Assembly: GCF_902764455.1 (NCBI RefSeq)
Contig: NZ_CACWVY010000016.1
Location: 17,331 to 81,330, forward strand
Source of the DNA: an uncultured Methanobrevibacter sp.
Lineage (GTDB): Archaea > Methanobacteriota > Methanobacteria > Methanobacteriales > Methanobacteriaceae
Length of the DNA stretch: 64,000 bases
Direction: 5' to 3'
Part shown: one piece after another, positions 46,061 to 56,640 of the stretch
How positions within the stretch are numbered: the first letter of the stretch is position 1
Layout: every line of letters starts with the position of its first letter
Translations under genes and position numbers: made by a program
Notes under the pieces: generated by a model
The model's input: the letters and a program-made list of their open reading frames with translations, nothing else
Told to the model about the DNA's origin: nothing
Databases searched by the model: none

Positions 46061-47491
46061 ATGTATGAAAAGAGAGACTTGTTAGGTATATTATTTTTTG
46101 GAGTGGCAATTGTAATATTGCTTTGTATGTTTATCTCCCCTCTGGCAAATACCTTTATCCACGTTGATGAATACTGGACATACACTCTTGTGAATCTGCC
46201 TTTCATCGATGGAATGAAGGTGGCATTTCATGACGTCCATCCTCCATTGTACTATATGATATTGTATTTGCTGACTCCTTTCGGTTTGGACAATCTCTAT
46301 CTTTTAAAAGTCGCATCAATAATCCCATACATTCTTATTATGATAGTTTCAGCTACAAAAATCCGCGAGGATTACGGCTGGCTGACAGCAGGACTATTTG
46401 TATTCAGCATAGGAATCATGAGTGACTTTTTCGTGGAGTTTCTGACAATCCGGATGTATTCATGGGGACTATTTTTTGTTTTGATGGCGTTCCTTTATTA
46501 TAATGACGTTATGACCAAATGGGACAAGAAATCTTGGGTGCTTCTGACACTGTTTACGCTTTTATCCGCCTATACACAATACTTCTTTGCAATCCCGTGT
46601 GCACTGATGTATCTGATTATTCTGGTGGAAATTCTGACCAACCAGAAAGACAAGCTAAAACAATTTGGGAAATCCCTGCTGGCACTGATTATTCTTTATG
46701 CTCCATGGGGACTTGTTTTCATTCGCCAGATTTCAACCGAAGCTGCAGGATCACATGAAGGCTTTGAAATGTCAAGCCTTGTGCATTATATGTTAGGATT
46801 TGCAATTAAAAGCGAAAACTTCAGAGCCGACAGCATAATATTCAAGATAGTTGCACTGGTATTTCTGATTTTGATTTTATACTTGATTTACGAGAAAAAG
46901 GACAAGTTTGCAGCTTCAGGAATATTCATAATGTATGCAACAATAGGAATCGGAATAATCTCTTTGATGTTTTCATTTGAAAACACCATGAGAATAAGAT
47001 ATCTTGTTCCGCTGTTTGGACTGTTCTGGCTTTCAGCTTCAATCATTATAGGTAAAATTGAAAACAACAGACTTCTTTTAGTTGCGCTCATTCTGGTAAT
47101 TGTACTGGCAGGTGCAAGTCTGACAATTACAAGCCATGATATAGATTCAAGAATGACAACCAATCATGAAAAGTACACATTCCTTGACAGCATCAACAAC
47201 AACAGCACAGTAGTTGTCTACAATACCGATTACGGATACAGAATCCTGCACACTGATTTGAACAAGACAAAACAGTACACGGTAAGTGACACATATTACT
47301 ACAGTGACGACGTTGAAATCTGCAAGGACCTGGATCAGATTCTAAATAAAAGTGCAGGCAAAAACGTGTATCTTGTAAACTGGAAACATACCGATAAAAA
47401 CAAGAAATACGAAGACAAGTATAATCTGAGCTCAAAATATGACGCCGGACACTATGCCTTCTATCTAATAAATACAAATTCAACAAAATAA
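46061..47491 (+). CDS. GT39/PMT-like membrane glycosyltransferase
   Basis: 476 residues with about eleven hydrophobic helices and a soluble C-terminal part. The first extracytoplasmic loop has the acidic pair D36-E37 (IHVDEYWTYTLV), and DVHPPLYYMILYLL follows, matching PMT_2/ArnT-like GT-C enzymes that use polyprenyl-phosphate sugars outside the membrane. Together with the deacetylase (45246) and the convergent GtrB/GtrA pair it suggests a system that makes a polyprenyl-P-sugar, flips it and transfers the sugar. Acceptors could be the Ser-rich or adhesin proteins nearby (inference). Confidence 0.82.
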   Translation: MYEKRDLLGILFFGVAIVILLCMFISPLANTFIHVDEYWTYTLVNLPFIDGMKVAFHDVHPPLYYMILYLLTPFGLDNLYLLKVASIIPYILIMIVSATKIREDYGWLTAGLFVFSIGIMSDFFVEFLTIRMYSWGLFFVLMAFLYYNDVMTKWDKKSWVLLTLFTLLSAYTQYFFAIPCALMYLIILVEILTNQKDKLKQFGKSLLALIILYAPWGLVFIRQISTEAAGSHEGFEMSSLVHYMLGFAIKSENFRADSIIFKIVALVFLILILYLIYEKKDKFAASGIFIMYATIGIGIISLMFSFENTMRIRYLVPLFGLFWLSASIIIGKIENNRLLLVALILVIVLAGASLTITSHDIDSRMTTNHEKYTFLDSINNNSTVVVYNTDYGYRILHTDLNKTKQYTVSDTYYYSDDVEICKDLDQILNKSAGKNVYLVNWKHTDKNKKYEDKYNLSSKYDAGHYAFYLINTNSTK

Positions 47492-47500
47492 CAATAAACG

Positions 47501-47529
47501 ATTGCGTCAAAAACTTTTTTTGACGTAAT
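47501..47529. terminator. Bidirectional hairpin between convergent genes
   Basis: GCGTCAAAAA and TTTTTTGACG pair with flanking ATT/AAT, giving a stem with A/T-rich flanks suited to ending transcripts from both sides. Confidence 0.6.
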
Positions 47530-47927
47530 TATTCTTTATTTTTTTCTGTAAATACAATAAGCTTTGAGAAAACGTAATTCAAAATGATTACAATTATCTG
47601 AACGACTGTTTTTGAAATGAAATCACCTAAAACCAGAACGTCAATGAAAAGATACATCAAAGCTGTATCAACAACACCTGAAAAGATTCTTCCTCCGAAA
47701 AAGAGAGACATTTCCTTTAGGATATCAGGACTTTTACTTTCAAATACCCATTTTCTGTTGGTGATGTATGCAAACAGCACAGAAAAGAACCATGCAAGGG
47801 CATTTGCAATAAGATAATTGAGTCCAAGGCCTACAAAAATGAAATAGGTAACAAAATTAACCACAAATGTGAAAAATCCAAAAACAACGTATAAAATAAG
47901 TTCCCTATCTATAGCTATCATTTTCAT
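47529..47927 (-). CDS. GtrA-family membrane protein (putative polyprenyl-P-sugar flippase)
   Basis: 132 residues and four hydrophobic helices (LYVVFGFFTFVVNFVTYFIF is the first). ALAWFFSVLFAYITNRKWVF is the GtrA signature around the NRKWVF motif. GtrA proteins are thought to move polyprenyl-phosphate-linked sugars across the membrane. It starts at ATG 47927, three bases after the stop of the GtrB-like gene, with GAGGA in the end of that gene, so the two are coupled. Confidence 0.88.
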   Translation of the reverse strand: MKMIAIDRELILYVVFGFFTFVVNFVTYFIFVGLGLNYLIANALAWFFSVLFAYITNRKWVFESKSPDILKEMSLFFGGRIFSGVVDTALMYLFIDVLVLGDFISKTVVQIIVIILNYVFSKLIVFTEKNKE

Positions 47928-47929
47928 AC

Positions 47930-48859
47930 TTAATCCTCATTGATATTTGATTCCTTTACAAGATAAATCGGTCTTCTTTTTGTTTCAGTATATGTCTTTT
48001 CCAGGTATTTTCCCACAATTCCAATTGAAAGCAGTTGTACACTTCCCAAAAATAGAATTACAGACATTATTGTAGCAAAACCTTGAACAGGGTCTGAATA
48101 AAGCAGATATTTCAATATAATGAAAATCATATAGGCAAATGCAACGAGTGAAAAGATAAATCCTAAAAATATAACAATGGATAGAGGAACTGTTGAAAAT
48201 GCTATAATTCCTTCCATGGAATAGCGAACAAGAGCCCGGAATGACCATGTGGTTTCACCGACCATTCTTTCAATGTTTTCATATTCAATCCATTTGGTGT
48301 TATATCCTACCCAATTAAAGAGTCCTTTTGAAAAACGGTTATACTCGGAAAGCTCCATTACAGAATCTACGACCTGTCTTGTCATCACGCGAAAGTCAGT
48401 TGCTCCCTCCACCAGGTCCATTCGTGAAATCCTATTGAATACCTTATAAAACATATGGGAGAAAAAGGATTTGATTTTAGGTTCGCCCTTTCTTGAAACC
48501 CTTCTTGCAGCGGCAACATCATAACCCTCATGCACTATTGATTCAATCATTTTAGGAATCAGACTTGGAGGGTGCTGCAAATCTGCATCAATAAGGCATA
48601 CCAAATCTCCGGAAGCATTCTTCAAACCGGCATAAATTGCAGATTCCTTACCGAAATTCCTTGAAAAAGATAAATACTTGACATTTGAATTTTCATTAGC
48701 CAAATTCCTGATTTCATCAAGAGTATTGTCACTGGAACCGTCATTGATAAATATTACTTCAAAACCCTTACCCGGAAGTATGTTTTGAATTTCCTTTAAA
48801 AAAATTCCAACAGATTCCTCCTCATTATAACATGGAACAACAATACTCAAAAAAACCAT
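47930..48859 (-). CDS. GtrB/DPM1-like polyprenyl-phosphate glycosyltransferase (GT2)
   Basis: 309 residues from the ATG at 48859. Upstream in-frame starts (48880, 48898) lie inside a TTTATAAT box and are likely promoter. The GT2 domain (about 1-220) shows FLSIVVPCYNEEESV, FINDGSSDNTLDE and LIDADLQHPPSLI. Two C-terminal helices (about 230-295) follow, as in GtrB/PglC-like dolichyl-phosphate sugar synthases. It should make a polyprenyl-phosphate sugar on the inner face of the membrane for its coupled GtrA partner. Confidence 0.88.
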   Translation of the reverse strand: MVFLSIVVPCYNEEESVGIFLKEIQNILPGKGFEVIFINDGSSDNTLDEIRNLANENSNVKYLSFSRNFGKESAIYAGLKNASGDLVCLIDADLQHPPSLIPKMIESIVHEGYDVAAARRVSRKGEPKIKSFFSHMFYKVFNRISRMDLVEGATDFRVMTRQVVDSVMELSEYNRFSKGLFNWVGYNTKWIEYENIERMVGETTWSFRALVRYSMEGIIAFSTVPLSIVIFLGFIFSLVAFAYMIFIILKYLLYSDPVQGFATIMSVILFLGSVQLLSIGIVGKYLEKTYTETKRRPIYLVKESNINED

Positions 48860-48992
48860 AATAAGATATTTATTGGACATATTATAAATAAGTTCCAACT
48901 GTCAAAAAGAAATATCTGCATTCAAACATTAATTAATATACGAAAAATAAGAAATAAGGAGAATATTTAAAATCTCCAAATTAACTCTAAAC

Positions 48993-49412
48993 TTATTTAA
49001 CATCCAAAGGAGTCACATTATTCAGTTGATTGAACTTGTTTAACGCATCATCATACTTTTTCAAATCTACATGAGATCCGTTATAATCTGTCCAGAAAGA
49101 GACTGCCATTTTTTTACCGTCAAGCTCAATCAGTTCAACTACACCTGTTTCATTGTTTACACCGTCTGTGAAATTAAATGTGTTTGGAGTAGCACCGGGA
49201 ACTACTGTATAATTGACATCAGTACTGTTTTTAAAAAAATCATCGACATCTTTATCAAAGACATCAATTTCAATCTTATCTGCTGAATTTGAGTAGCTTC
49301 CATTGCCCAAGTTATCAAATCCGTCACTTACCTTCAAGTTTCCGATGTCTGCTGCTGCAACTATCCCAACAGTACAGACAAGTACTAAAACAAATAACAA
49401 AATTTTTTTCAT
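48993..49412 (-). CDS. Small secreted protein of unknown function
   Basis: 139 residues from the ATG at 49412, preceded by GGTGA; the longer frame upstream is unlikely. The signal peptide (1-21) ends VGIVAAA. The mature part is Asp/Asn-rich with several N-x-S/T sites (NGSYSN, KNSTDVNYT, NVTPL). It has no Ig-like or beta-helix signature and I do not recognise the family. A VAFW/VSFW-like strand (KKMAVSFWTDYN) suggests a small beta-sheet domain. Confidence 0.6.
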   Translation of the reverse strand: MKKILLFVLVLVCTVGIVAAADIGNLKVSDGFDNLGNGSYSNSADKIEIDVFDKDVDDFFKNSTDVNYTVVPGATPNTFNFTDGVNNETGVVELIELDGKKMAVSFWTDYNGSHVDLKKYDDALNKFNQLNNVTPLDVK

Positions 49413-49845
49413 GTTTTTCACCTGTACTTTAATATATGTAGGCAAAGCTTTAAAAATATTTTGGAATACCTAAAAAAATTTAATATGAAAATCAATTTAG
49501 AATAACTTCCACAGATTAATTATTTAATTTTAAAAATTAACCAATAATTAGAACATAAAAAAACAAGGAACTACCTACTAATCATCATGCGAGAATTGGG
49601 CGATACCGCCCTACTTTTTAATTATCGCCCCTAAATTAACATTAACATCAGAGTTTTGGCATTGAAGACATAGTTTTGAAACTGTTTGATACACCCATTT
49701 GAAAAAATGATTGAATTGCAAAGAGTCCCATATTAATGCAAATGTTCATCTAATGAAAATTAAAAAAGCAGATATCGATTAGATTAAATCTAAACTCAAT
49801 TATTTGACATGAAAAGTAATAGAAAAAGTAGATGAAGTCAATCAT
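49413..49845. other. Intergenic region with a repeat element
   Basis: No gene is seen. It contains one copy (49588-49621) of a 34-base sequence found again at 53260-53293. This copy has a GGGCG/CGCCC hairpin and a T-run. The right end forms the terminator of the protease-bearing adhesin. Confidence 0.55.
49588..49621. repeat. 34-base repeat, copy 1
   Basis: Begins TGCGAGAATT and ends CCGCCCTACTTTTTAA, both ends identical to the copy at 53260-53293; only the middle six or so bases differ. GGGCG and CGCCC form a small stem before the T-run. Confidence 0.7.
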
Positions 49846-49852
49846 CTACTTT
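49825..49852 (-). terminator. Hairpin terminator overlapping the stop codon
   Basis: AAAGTAGATG and CATCTACTTT form a perfect 10-bp stem with an 8-base loop, and on the - strand it is followed by a T-rich stretch. The TAG stop at 49846-49848 lies in the arm. Confidence 0.7.
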
Positions 49853-52800
49853 ACTTTAACTGTTGTTTTAATGGTGTCCTTAAGGTAAGTCACTTTGACA
49901 GTGTAGGTTTTGCCTTTCTTAAGCTTTTTGATGACATTCTTGCTCAAGGTCTTTTGCGCAACACCTTTAACGTTGGTTTTGGCCTTGTAGGTTTTGCCGT
50001 TGAACTTGAATGTTATCCATTTGCCTTTGACAACTTTGCCGTTGATTTTAAGGGTTGCCTTTAAGGTAAACTTCTTGGCTGTCTTTTTGACAGTGACCTT
50101 ACTTGTTGTGAGGACATGTTTTACGGTGACTGTGCTTTTAACTGATTTTCCATTATATGTGGTTGTCATTGTGTATTTTTTAGGAACATTAGTTATCTTG
50201 ATTTTAGCCACACCATTGCTGTCGGTTTTGACAGAGGATGTTTTTCCGTCGATTGTGAATTTTACAGTTTCACCCGCACCGACTGCATGGCCGTCAGCGG
50301 TCACTACCGTAACTGAGAAGTAATTGTCGCCATCATAGTCAACGGAAATGTCCTTAGCATCAATGACTTTGGTATCATCCGCAAGAGTGTATGCCTTTAC
50401 ACAGTTGACATAACCAGCAACGGTGGTATCCTGCCATTCACCACCAACAAATTGCTGTGATGAATTAACAATATAATGCTGCCTTGAAGAAAAGGATATG
50501 GGAACGACATTTGACTTGATTTCTACAATGAATTCATCGCCTTCTTTGATTGGAACATATGAATCCAACTTGACTGTATGGTAACCTGAAAACGGAGAAA
50601 GACCGCTTTGCACAAGGACCAACTTGTCGTTTACATATATTCTGATTGTGTATTCAACATTGGTATCGTTGAAGTAGGTTCCAACACCTGCAATCAGATC
50701 ATCATCAACGGCCAAATAGATATTTCTATATTGGTCTGAATTATTCAAATACCAGAACCTTCCGCCAATGTCATATTGGTAATTCTTATTGTATATGACT
50801 GTGTTTTCCAGAGGGAATGCATATGATGATGAGATTGTTGAAAGGCCAGTGTCGTAGTAGGAGACGTACATGTACCCATTCTCCAGAGCATCGGCACCCC
50901 AACTGTTTTTAATGATCCATGCGCCTTTTCCAGGAGCTCCAGCTATTTCCATATTGTCATCCCAACCGACCAAAGTAACTCCGTGGTTGACTTTAGGAGT
51001 TCCATTGTAATACTGATAAGTACCAGCACTTTGAACTGCCCAATAGTTAATGAATAAAGCGCCGTATTTTAAAATGGCCCATTTCATCGCATCATTGTCT
51101 GTGGAATTTTGACGAGGCGGAACGATGACAACGTCCTGGAAATGAATGCTGTTGTTGACTGCAAAAATCGGTGAGATTTTACCGAGCTGGTCATAAACAT
51201 CGTATTCCTCACCGAATACTCCAAACCAGCTTAATGCATAATTGACAGCAGCTTCTGGAGAATTACCTTCCGTAAACGGTTTCATACCATACATAAAGTA
51301 TTTCAATGACATGTCTTCCATGTTATTTTCGGAAAGATCCATTTCAATGCCTAAAAATCTCAATATTGAAGATTCCATGGCTCCGGAGGACCCGAATGTC
51401 CAGCAGGCATTTTTACCGAATTGGTTTTTGACCGGAGTGAGCCATCCCCAATCACGCAGATCAAACCTGGAAGGAAGAGTGGTCACGTCAATGCTGTTGT
51501 CGATTAAAGTTAAGTTCATTCCCTCAATAGCAACTATTGTAGCGTAATTTACATTGCCTATACTTATTGAATCATCACCGCTATAGGTATTATTGCCTAT
51601 GTCCGAAATATTGTCGAATACTGAGAAGATGTCATCATAGCTGCCATTGAAATTGGCATTGGCCTTGAATGTGTTGCCTGAAATATTGTATGATGCATCA
51701 TAGAGATATAATGCTGAACCCCCATGAGCGCAATTGCGTGTGAAATTGGAACCTGCCAATGTAAGCTGACTCATGTCACAATAGATTGCACCGCCAAAAG
51801 AGCCTCTTTCTCCGCCATACAATGCATAATTGTTATCGAATGTTGAGTTTGAAATTGAAACATTGGCGTTGGATACGTATACTGCACCGCCGTCAAAGGT
51901 CACATAGTTATCTGTGAAAGTGGTGTTGTCTATAGCAATGTTGCCTCCCAGGTGCAATATGGCTCCCCCAAAACCGGATGAACAGTTACTGAAAGTGGTG
52001 TCTTTAATTATGAGAGCACCTGTATTCGGATGTTGATAACCCATAACATCTGAAAATATGGCTCCTCCGTTCTTATCTGAAATGACATTGACAAAAGTAC
52101 AATTCTCGATTATGCATTCATCAAACTCTTTTGCAGCAATGGCTCCTGCAGTAATAGTTGCCTCCAGATTGATGAATTTGGTGTTCTTAACGCGTGTTTT
52201 TCCGCTGACCTTCATTGCAGCCGAATAATTGGAAGTAGTATTAGCGAATATTGAATTCAGTACTGTGACATTTGACTGACCCATGGATTGAATGAAACCC
52301 CATGACAATTGTTTGGAGCTCATCATCAAAGCATTATCAACATTCAATACACTAGATGCCGCCAATATGACTCCTGTTCCGGAAACCGTTGCATCAAGGA
52401 ATTTATCGTTGTTACTGTTATATGTTGCCATCTCAACATAGACTATACAATTCTCTGCAGTGTTGTTCTCAAAAGTCACATTATTTGTTGTCAGGGAAAA
52501 ACCAGGATCGATATATATCGCACTGCCCAGAGACCGGTTTCCATTTATAAACTTAATGTTATTTAATGTAACATTGGTTCCATCAATATTGAGTATCCTT
52601 CCATAGTTATCCGCATCGAGAGTATGGCCATTGCCCTCTATTACAAGATTATTATTTTCAATAGTTATCCCGATTACATTATCAGTTTCATTATTAAACT
52701 TATAGTCCCTAGTAAGATTTAAAACTCCAGTTGCATTACCAATTTCATGAGACAAATCAGTAAATGACCCTTCACCAGTCGTATAAACTTCATTCTGTGT

Positions 52801-52950
52801 ATTTTCTAAAATATTGTCTTCTTGTACCGTTTGTAGGATTTCTTGGCTACCATTGCCTGCATCATCACCGGAAACGGCATCCGCTGCGCAGGCGGCACCC
52901 ACCGACATGATTAAAACAAGCATGATAATCAGTATTTTCAAAACCTTCAT
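49846..52950 (-). CDS. Adhesin-like protein with beta-helix, papain-type (C1) protease domain and shared C-terminal module
   Basis: 1034 residues from the ATG at 52950 after GTGATAAC. A signal peptide (1-22, GAACAA) leads to a parallel beta-helix (about 60-470; TNTTF/GGAI turns). A C1 papain-like protease domain follows (about 490-720) with all four classical residues: Gln510 (VKNQFGKN), Cys516 (ACWTFGSSGAMES), His656 (VNHGVTLVGWDD) and Asn682 (IKNSWGAD). The Gln-Cys spacing of six residues is that of papain. A lectin-like beta domain (about 725-850), a Big_1-like domain (about 860-940) and the shared C-terminal module (about 942-1034) complete it. I infer a wall-attached cysteine protease for surface protein processing or for degrading external proteins. 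The pseudomurein endopeptidase family C71 is different. Confidence 0.9.
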   Translation of the reverse strand: MKVLKILIIMLVLIMSVGAACAADAVSGDDAGNGSQEILQTVQEDNILENTQNEVYTTGEGSFTDLSHEIGNATGVLNLTRDYKFNNETDNVIGITIENNNLVIEGNGHTLDADNYGRILNIDGTNVTLNNIKFINGNRSLGSAIYIDPGFSLTTNNVTFENNTAENCIVYVEMATYNSNNDKFLDATVSGTGVILAASSVLNVDNALMMSSKQLSWGFIQSMGQSNVTVLNSIFANTTSNYSAAMKVSGKTRVKNTKFINLEATITAGAIAAKEFDECIIENCTFVNVISDKNGGAIFSDVMGYQHPNTGALIIKDTTFSNCSSGFGGAILHLGGNIAIDNTTFTDNYVTFDGGAVYVSNANVSISNSTFDNNYALYGGERGSFGGAIYCDMSQLTLAGSNFTRNCAHGGSALYLYDASYNISGNTFKANANFNGSYDDIFSVFDNISDIGNNTYSGDDSISIGNVNYATIVAIEGMNLTLIDNSIDVTTLPSRFDLRDWGWLTPVKNQFGKNACWTFGSSGAMESSILRFLGIEMDLSENNMEDMSLKYFMYGMKPFTEGNSPEAAVNYALSWFGVFGEEYDVYDQLGKISPIFAVNNSIHFQDVVIVPPRQNSTDNDAMKWAILKYGALFINYWAVQSAGTYQYYNGTPKVNHGVTLVGWDDNMEIAGAPGKGAWIIKNSWGADALENGYMYVSYYDTGLSTISSSYAFPLENTVIYNKNYQYDIGGRFWYLNNSDQYRNIYLAVDDDLIAGVGTYFNDTNVEYTIRIYVNDKLVLVQSGLSPFSGYHTVKLDSYVPIKEGDEFIVEIKSNVVPISFSSRQHYIVNSSQQFVGGEWQDTTVAGYVNCVKAYTLADDTKVIDAKDISVDYDGDNYFSVTVVTADGHAVGAGETVKFTIDGKTSSVKTDSNGVAKIKITNVPKKYTMTTTYNGKSVKSTVTVKHVLTTSKVTVKKTAKKFTLKATLKINGKVVKGKWITFKFNGKTYKAKTNVKGVAQKTLSKNVIKKLKKGKTYTVKVTYLKDTIKTTVKVK

Positions 52951-53197
52951 AGTTATCACAGATAAATATATGTCAAAAACTATGATATAAATTAATTCAT
53001 TAAGTTTAGAAGAATTTGATAAAAATCATTCGGCATTATTCGAATTAACTGAACACAAATACAAAAAAATAGAAAAATAGTAGATGAAAGGATTCCATCT
53101 ACTTGACTAAATAACACGATAATATCCTAAAAGAAACAAATCCTATGTATTTTAGTTAAATTTAAATAAATATGCTTTAAAATAAGTTATAAATAAC

Positions 53198-53263
53198 ATA
53201 AAACTAGAATAACTTAAAAAATAAGAAAAAATACACAAGGAAATCTATACAATTCCTTGTGCG
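53198..53263 (-). repeat. Duplicate of the gdhA 3' end and terminator, copy A
   Basis: About 66 bases match 54819-54882 with a few changes and one small indel. On the - strand both read GCACAAGGAAT, then a GTATAG stop context, an ACAAGGAA/TTCCTTGT hairpin and a T-rich tail. The match stops abruptly at the CGC of the last codons. Confidence 0.8.
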
Positions 53264-53293
53264 AGAATTATGTGGAACCGCCCTACTTTTTAA
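53260..53293. repeat. 34-base repeat, copy 2
   Basis: Same ends as the copy at 49588-49621 (TGCGAGAATT and CCGCCCTACTTTTTAA). It lies six bases after the stop codon of the ATPase gene and abuts the duplicated gdhA tail. Confidence 0.7.
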
Positions 53294-53299
53294 ACAAAA

Positions 53300-54484
53300 T
53301 TAATCCAATCTAAATGGATATGTTCCAGTTTTCTCAAATTCTAATTCTAACCATCTTTTAAGTATTGGTTCAGATAAATAGTAGGAATTATTTTCCAAAA
53401 TCACTAATTCTTGGTGTTGAAGATTAACTAAAGGTTTACTAATTGAACCAGTAGTAACATTTAGTGTTTTTGCAATTTCATTTCTTTTTAAAGGCCCATC
53501 GATTAAAGAAATTATAATGTATTGCTCTCGAAGTGTTAATTTATCCCACATTACAATTAAGTGAGTGTTAATAACCTTGATTTTATCTTCAAATTCAGAT
53601 TTTACTAGATTTTCATCCAATTCAATATCCTTTGGAAGCAATGTTGCAAAAATATTAACATATGCCGGAATTCCAGAAGTGCATTTATAGAACCTATCAA
53701 ATCCCTCATCAGTAAATTTTAGATTTGGAGCCTCTTGTGTTAAATATGATTTTACTGTTTCTTTGCTGAATGGAGATATGTTAATTGTAAGCATTCTACC
53801 TCCAAAAGCACCCCTTTGACTTGCGATTTCAGAAATCAATTCATCCTGCATACTCATTGATCCAGAAAAAACATAGGAAATATAATTTTGATTTTGTATA
53901 TAACTTCTCAATTTCCATAAAAATGATTCCTTGTAATCATCCAATTCCTTAATAATTTGGAATTCATCGATGAAAATCAACACTCCTTTTATTTTATCGG
54001 AATTGTTCTCATGAATCTTTTCAGGTAATGTTAAAACAAAATCCATTAATTTTTCAACATTGGTTTCACCGCCAAAAATAGGTATTGGAAACTTATCAAG
54101 CTGTATGAACTCTTTGATTTTAAAATCATTTACTTTAAAATATTTCTCTATCTTCTTATCCAAAGTATTTAAATTCTTATTTTTTGCTTCAATTAGAAAT
54201 TCTTTAAAGAAAAATTCCAGAAGCCCCACTACAGACATGTTTCTTTTTTGATAACATTCTGCCTTGGAAAAATTGATATATACCACCAAGTAATCATCAT
54301 CCAATTCCTTTTTAATTTTTTTAAGAAATACCGTTTTTCCAACACCTCTAAGACCAGTCAATAAAATTTGTGGCGCATTTCCATTAGATGTAGTATTTAA
54401 AAGGCTTTTAAGATTGTCTATTTCTGCAACCCTATTGTAAAATTCATCTTCACGAAGATTTTCCCTAGTTCCCCACGGTATCAT
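53300..54484 (-). CDS. Archaeal-type (ATPase_2/STAND-like) ATP-binding protein with winged-helix C-terminus
   Basis: 394 residues from the ATG at 54484, after GAGGTG. The ATPase_2-family P-loop is GLRGVGKT (44-51), and Walker B is GVLIFIDEFQII (about 165-176). SYVFSGSMSMQDEL looks like a sensor I region. The C-terminus (about 310-394) is a winged helix (LTLREQYIIISLIDGPLKRNEIAKTLNVTTGSISKPL). Such archaeal ATPases are often linked to mobile or variable DNA, and their DNA-binding role is largely unproven. The gene is preceded by five regularly spaced dyads and flanked by duplicated gdhA 3' ends, which suggests an inserted unit that may control itself. Confidence 0.82.
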   Translation of the reverse strand: MIPWGTRENLREDEFYNRVAEIDNLKSLLNTTSNGNAPQILLTGLRGVGKTVFLKKIKKELDDDYLVVYINFSKAECYQKRNMSVVGLLEFFFKEFLIEAKNKNLNTLDKKIEKYFKVNDFKIKEFIQLDKFPIPIFGGETNVEKLMDFVLTLPEKIHENNSDKIKGVLIFIDEFQIIKELDDYKESFLWKLRSYIQNQNYISYVFSGSMSMQDELISEIASQRGAFGGRMLTINISPFSKETVKSYLTQEAPNLKFTDEGFDRFYKCTSGIPAYVNIFATLLPKDIELDENLVKSEFEDKIKVINTHLIVMWDKLTLREQYIIISLIDGPLKRNEIAKTLNVTTGSISKPLVNLQHQELVILENNSYYLSEPILKRWLELEFEKTGTYPFRLD

Positions 54485-54523
54485 ATACACACCTCAATTA
54501 TTATATATCACTAAATACAATAT

Positions 54524-54639
54524 AAAGTTATTCACTAAGAGAATAAGTATTCTTCAGTAGAATAATTATAAAAGTTATTCACTAAGAGAATAAGTATTCC
54601 TTATTAGAATAAAACATAAAGTTATTCTATCAAAGAATA
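54524..54639. promoter_or_regulatory. Array of five TATTC-N7-GAATA dyads (47-base period)
   Basis: Dyads are centred at 54537, 54556, 54584, 54603 and 54631, giving alternating spacings of 19, 28, 19 and 28 bases. The underlying 47-base unit begins AAAGTTATTC at 54524, 54571 and 54618. Units 1 and 2 share 29 identical bases; unit 3 is partial. A TATA-like TTTATATT on the - strand overlaps the edge nearest the ATPase gene. The array fits a cooperative operator or an iteron. Confidence 0.8.
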
Positions 54640-54818
54640 TGATTTAAAAAAAATATAAAAATTTTTGAAGTGCGACTTTGCACAAAAACACAATGAACCT
54701 ACCAAAAACACCCTAAAAAAATTAAAAAATTAAATCGATTAAATACTTTAAAACAATTAAATCAAATAAAAACAAGTTAATTTTAAATTAATAAAACTAA
54801 AAATAGTTTAAAAATTAA

Positions 54819-54882
54819 ATAAAACTGAAATAACTTAAAAAAAGAAAAAATAAACAAGGAAATCTATACGATTCCTTGTGCG
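54819..54882 (-). repeat. gdhA 3' end and terminator, copy B (original)
   Basis: Contains the end of gdhA in its ancestral frame (the TAG at 54864-54866 after QGIV codons). The hairpin ACAAGGAA/TTCCTTGT (54854-54879) and a T-rich tail form the gdhA terminator. Matched by copy A at 53198-53263. Confidence 0.8.
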
Positions 54883-54883
54883 T

Positions 54884-56640
<1,757 letters not shown>

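Larger units (their letters stand above)
52951..53299. other. Intergenic region with duplicated gdhA tail and terminator remnants
   Basis: No gene is seen. A hairpin near 53082-53104 (GTAGATG, CATCTAC) closely resembles the terminator of the adhesin gene and may be a relic of another adhesin 3' end. The right part holds a copy of the gdhA 3' end (53198-53263) overlapping a 34-base repeat (53260-53293). Confidence 0.6.

Noticed and set aside
49846..52950. Pseudomurein endopeptidase (family C71)
   Set aside because: The order Q, C, H, N with six residues between Q and C and the KNSWG motif match papain (C1), not C71 enzymes.
54524..54639. 47-base periodic repeats as a CRISPR array
   Set aside because: Unit 2 follows unit 1 with only small changes and no unique spacers; the structure is made of short dyads.
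53198..54882. Classic integrase-mediated provirus or island
   Set aside because: No integrase, transposase or tRNA target is present in the ~1.6 kb unit; mobility is inferred only from the duplicated gdhA end.
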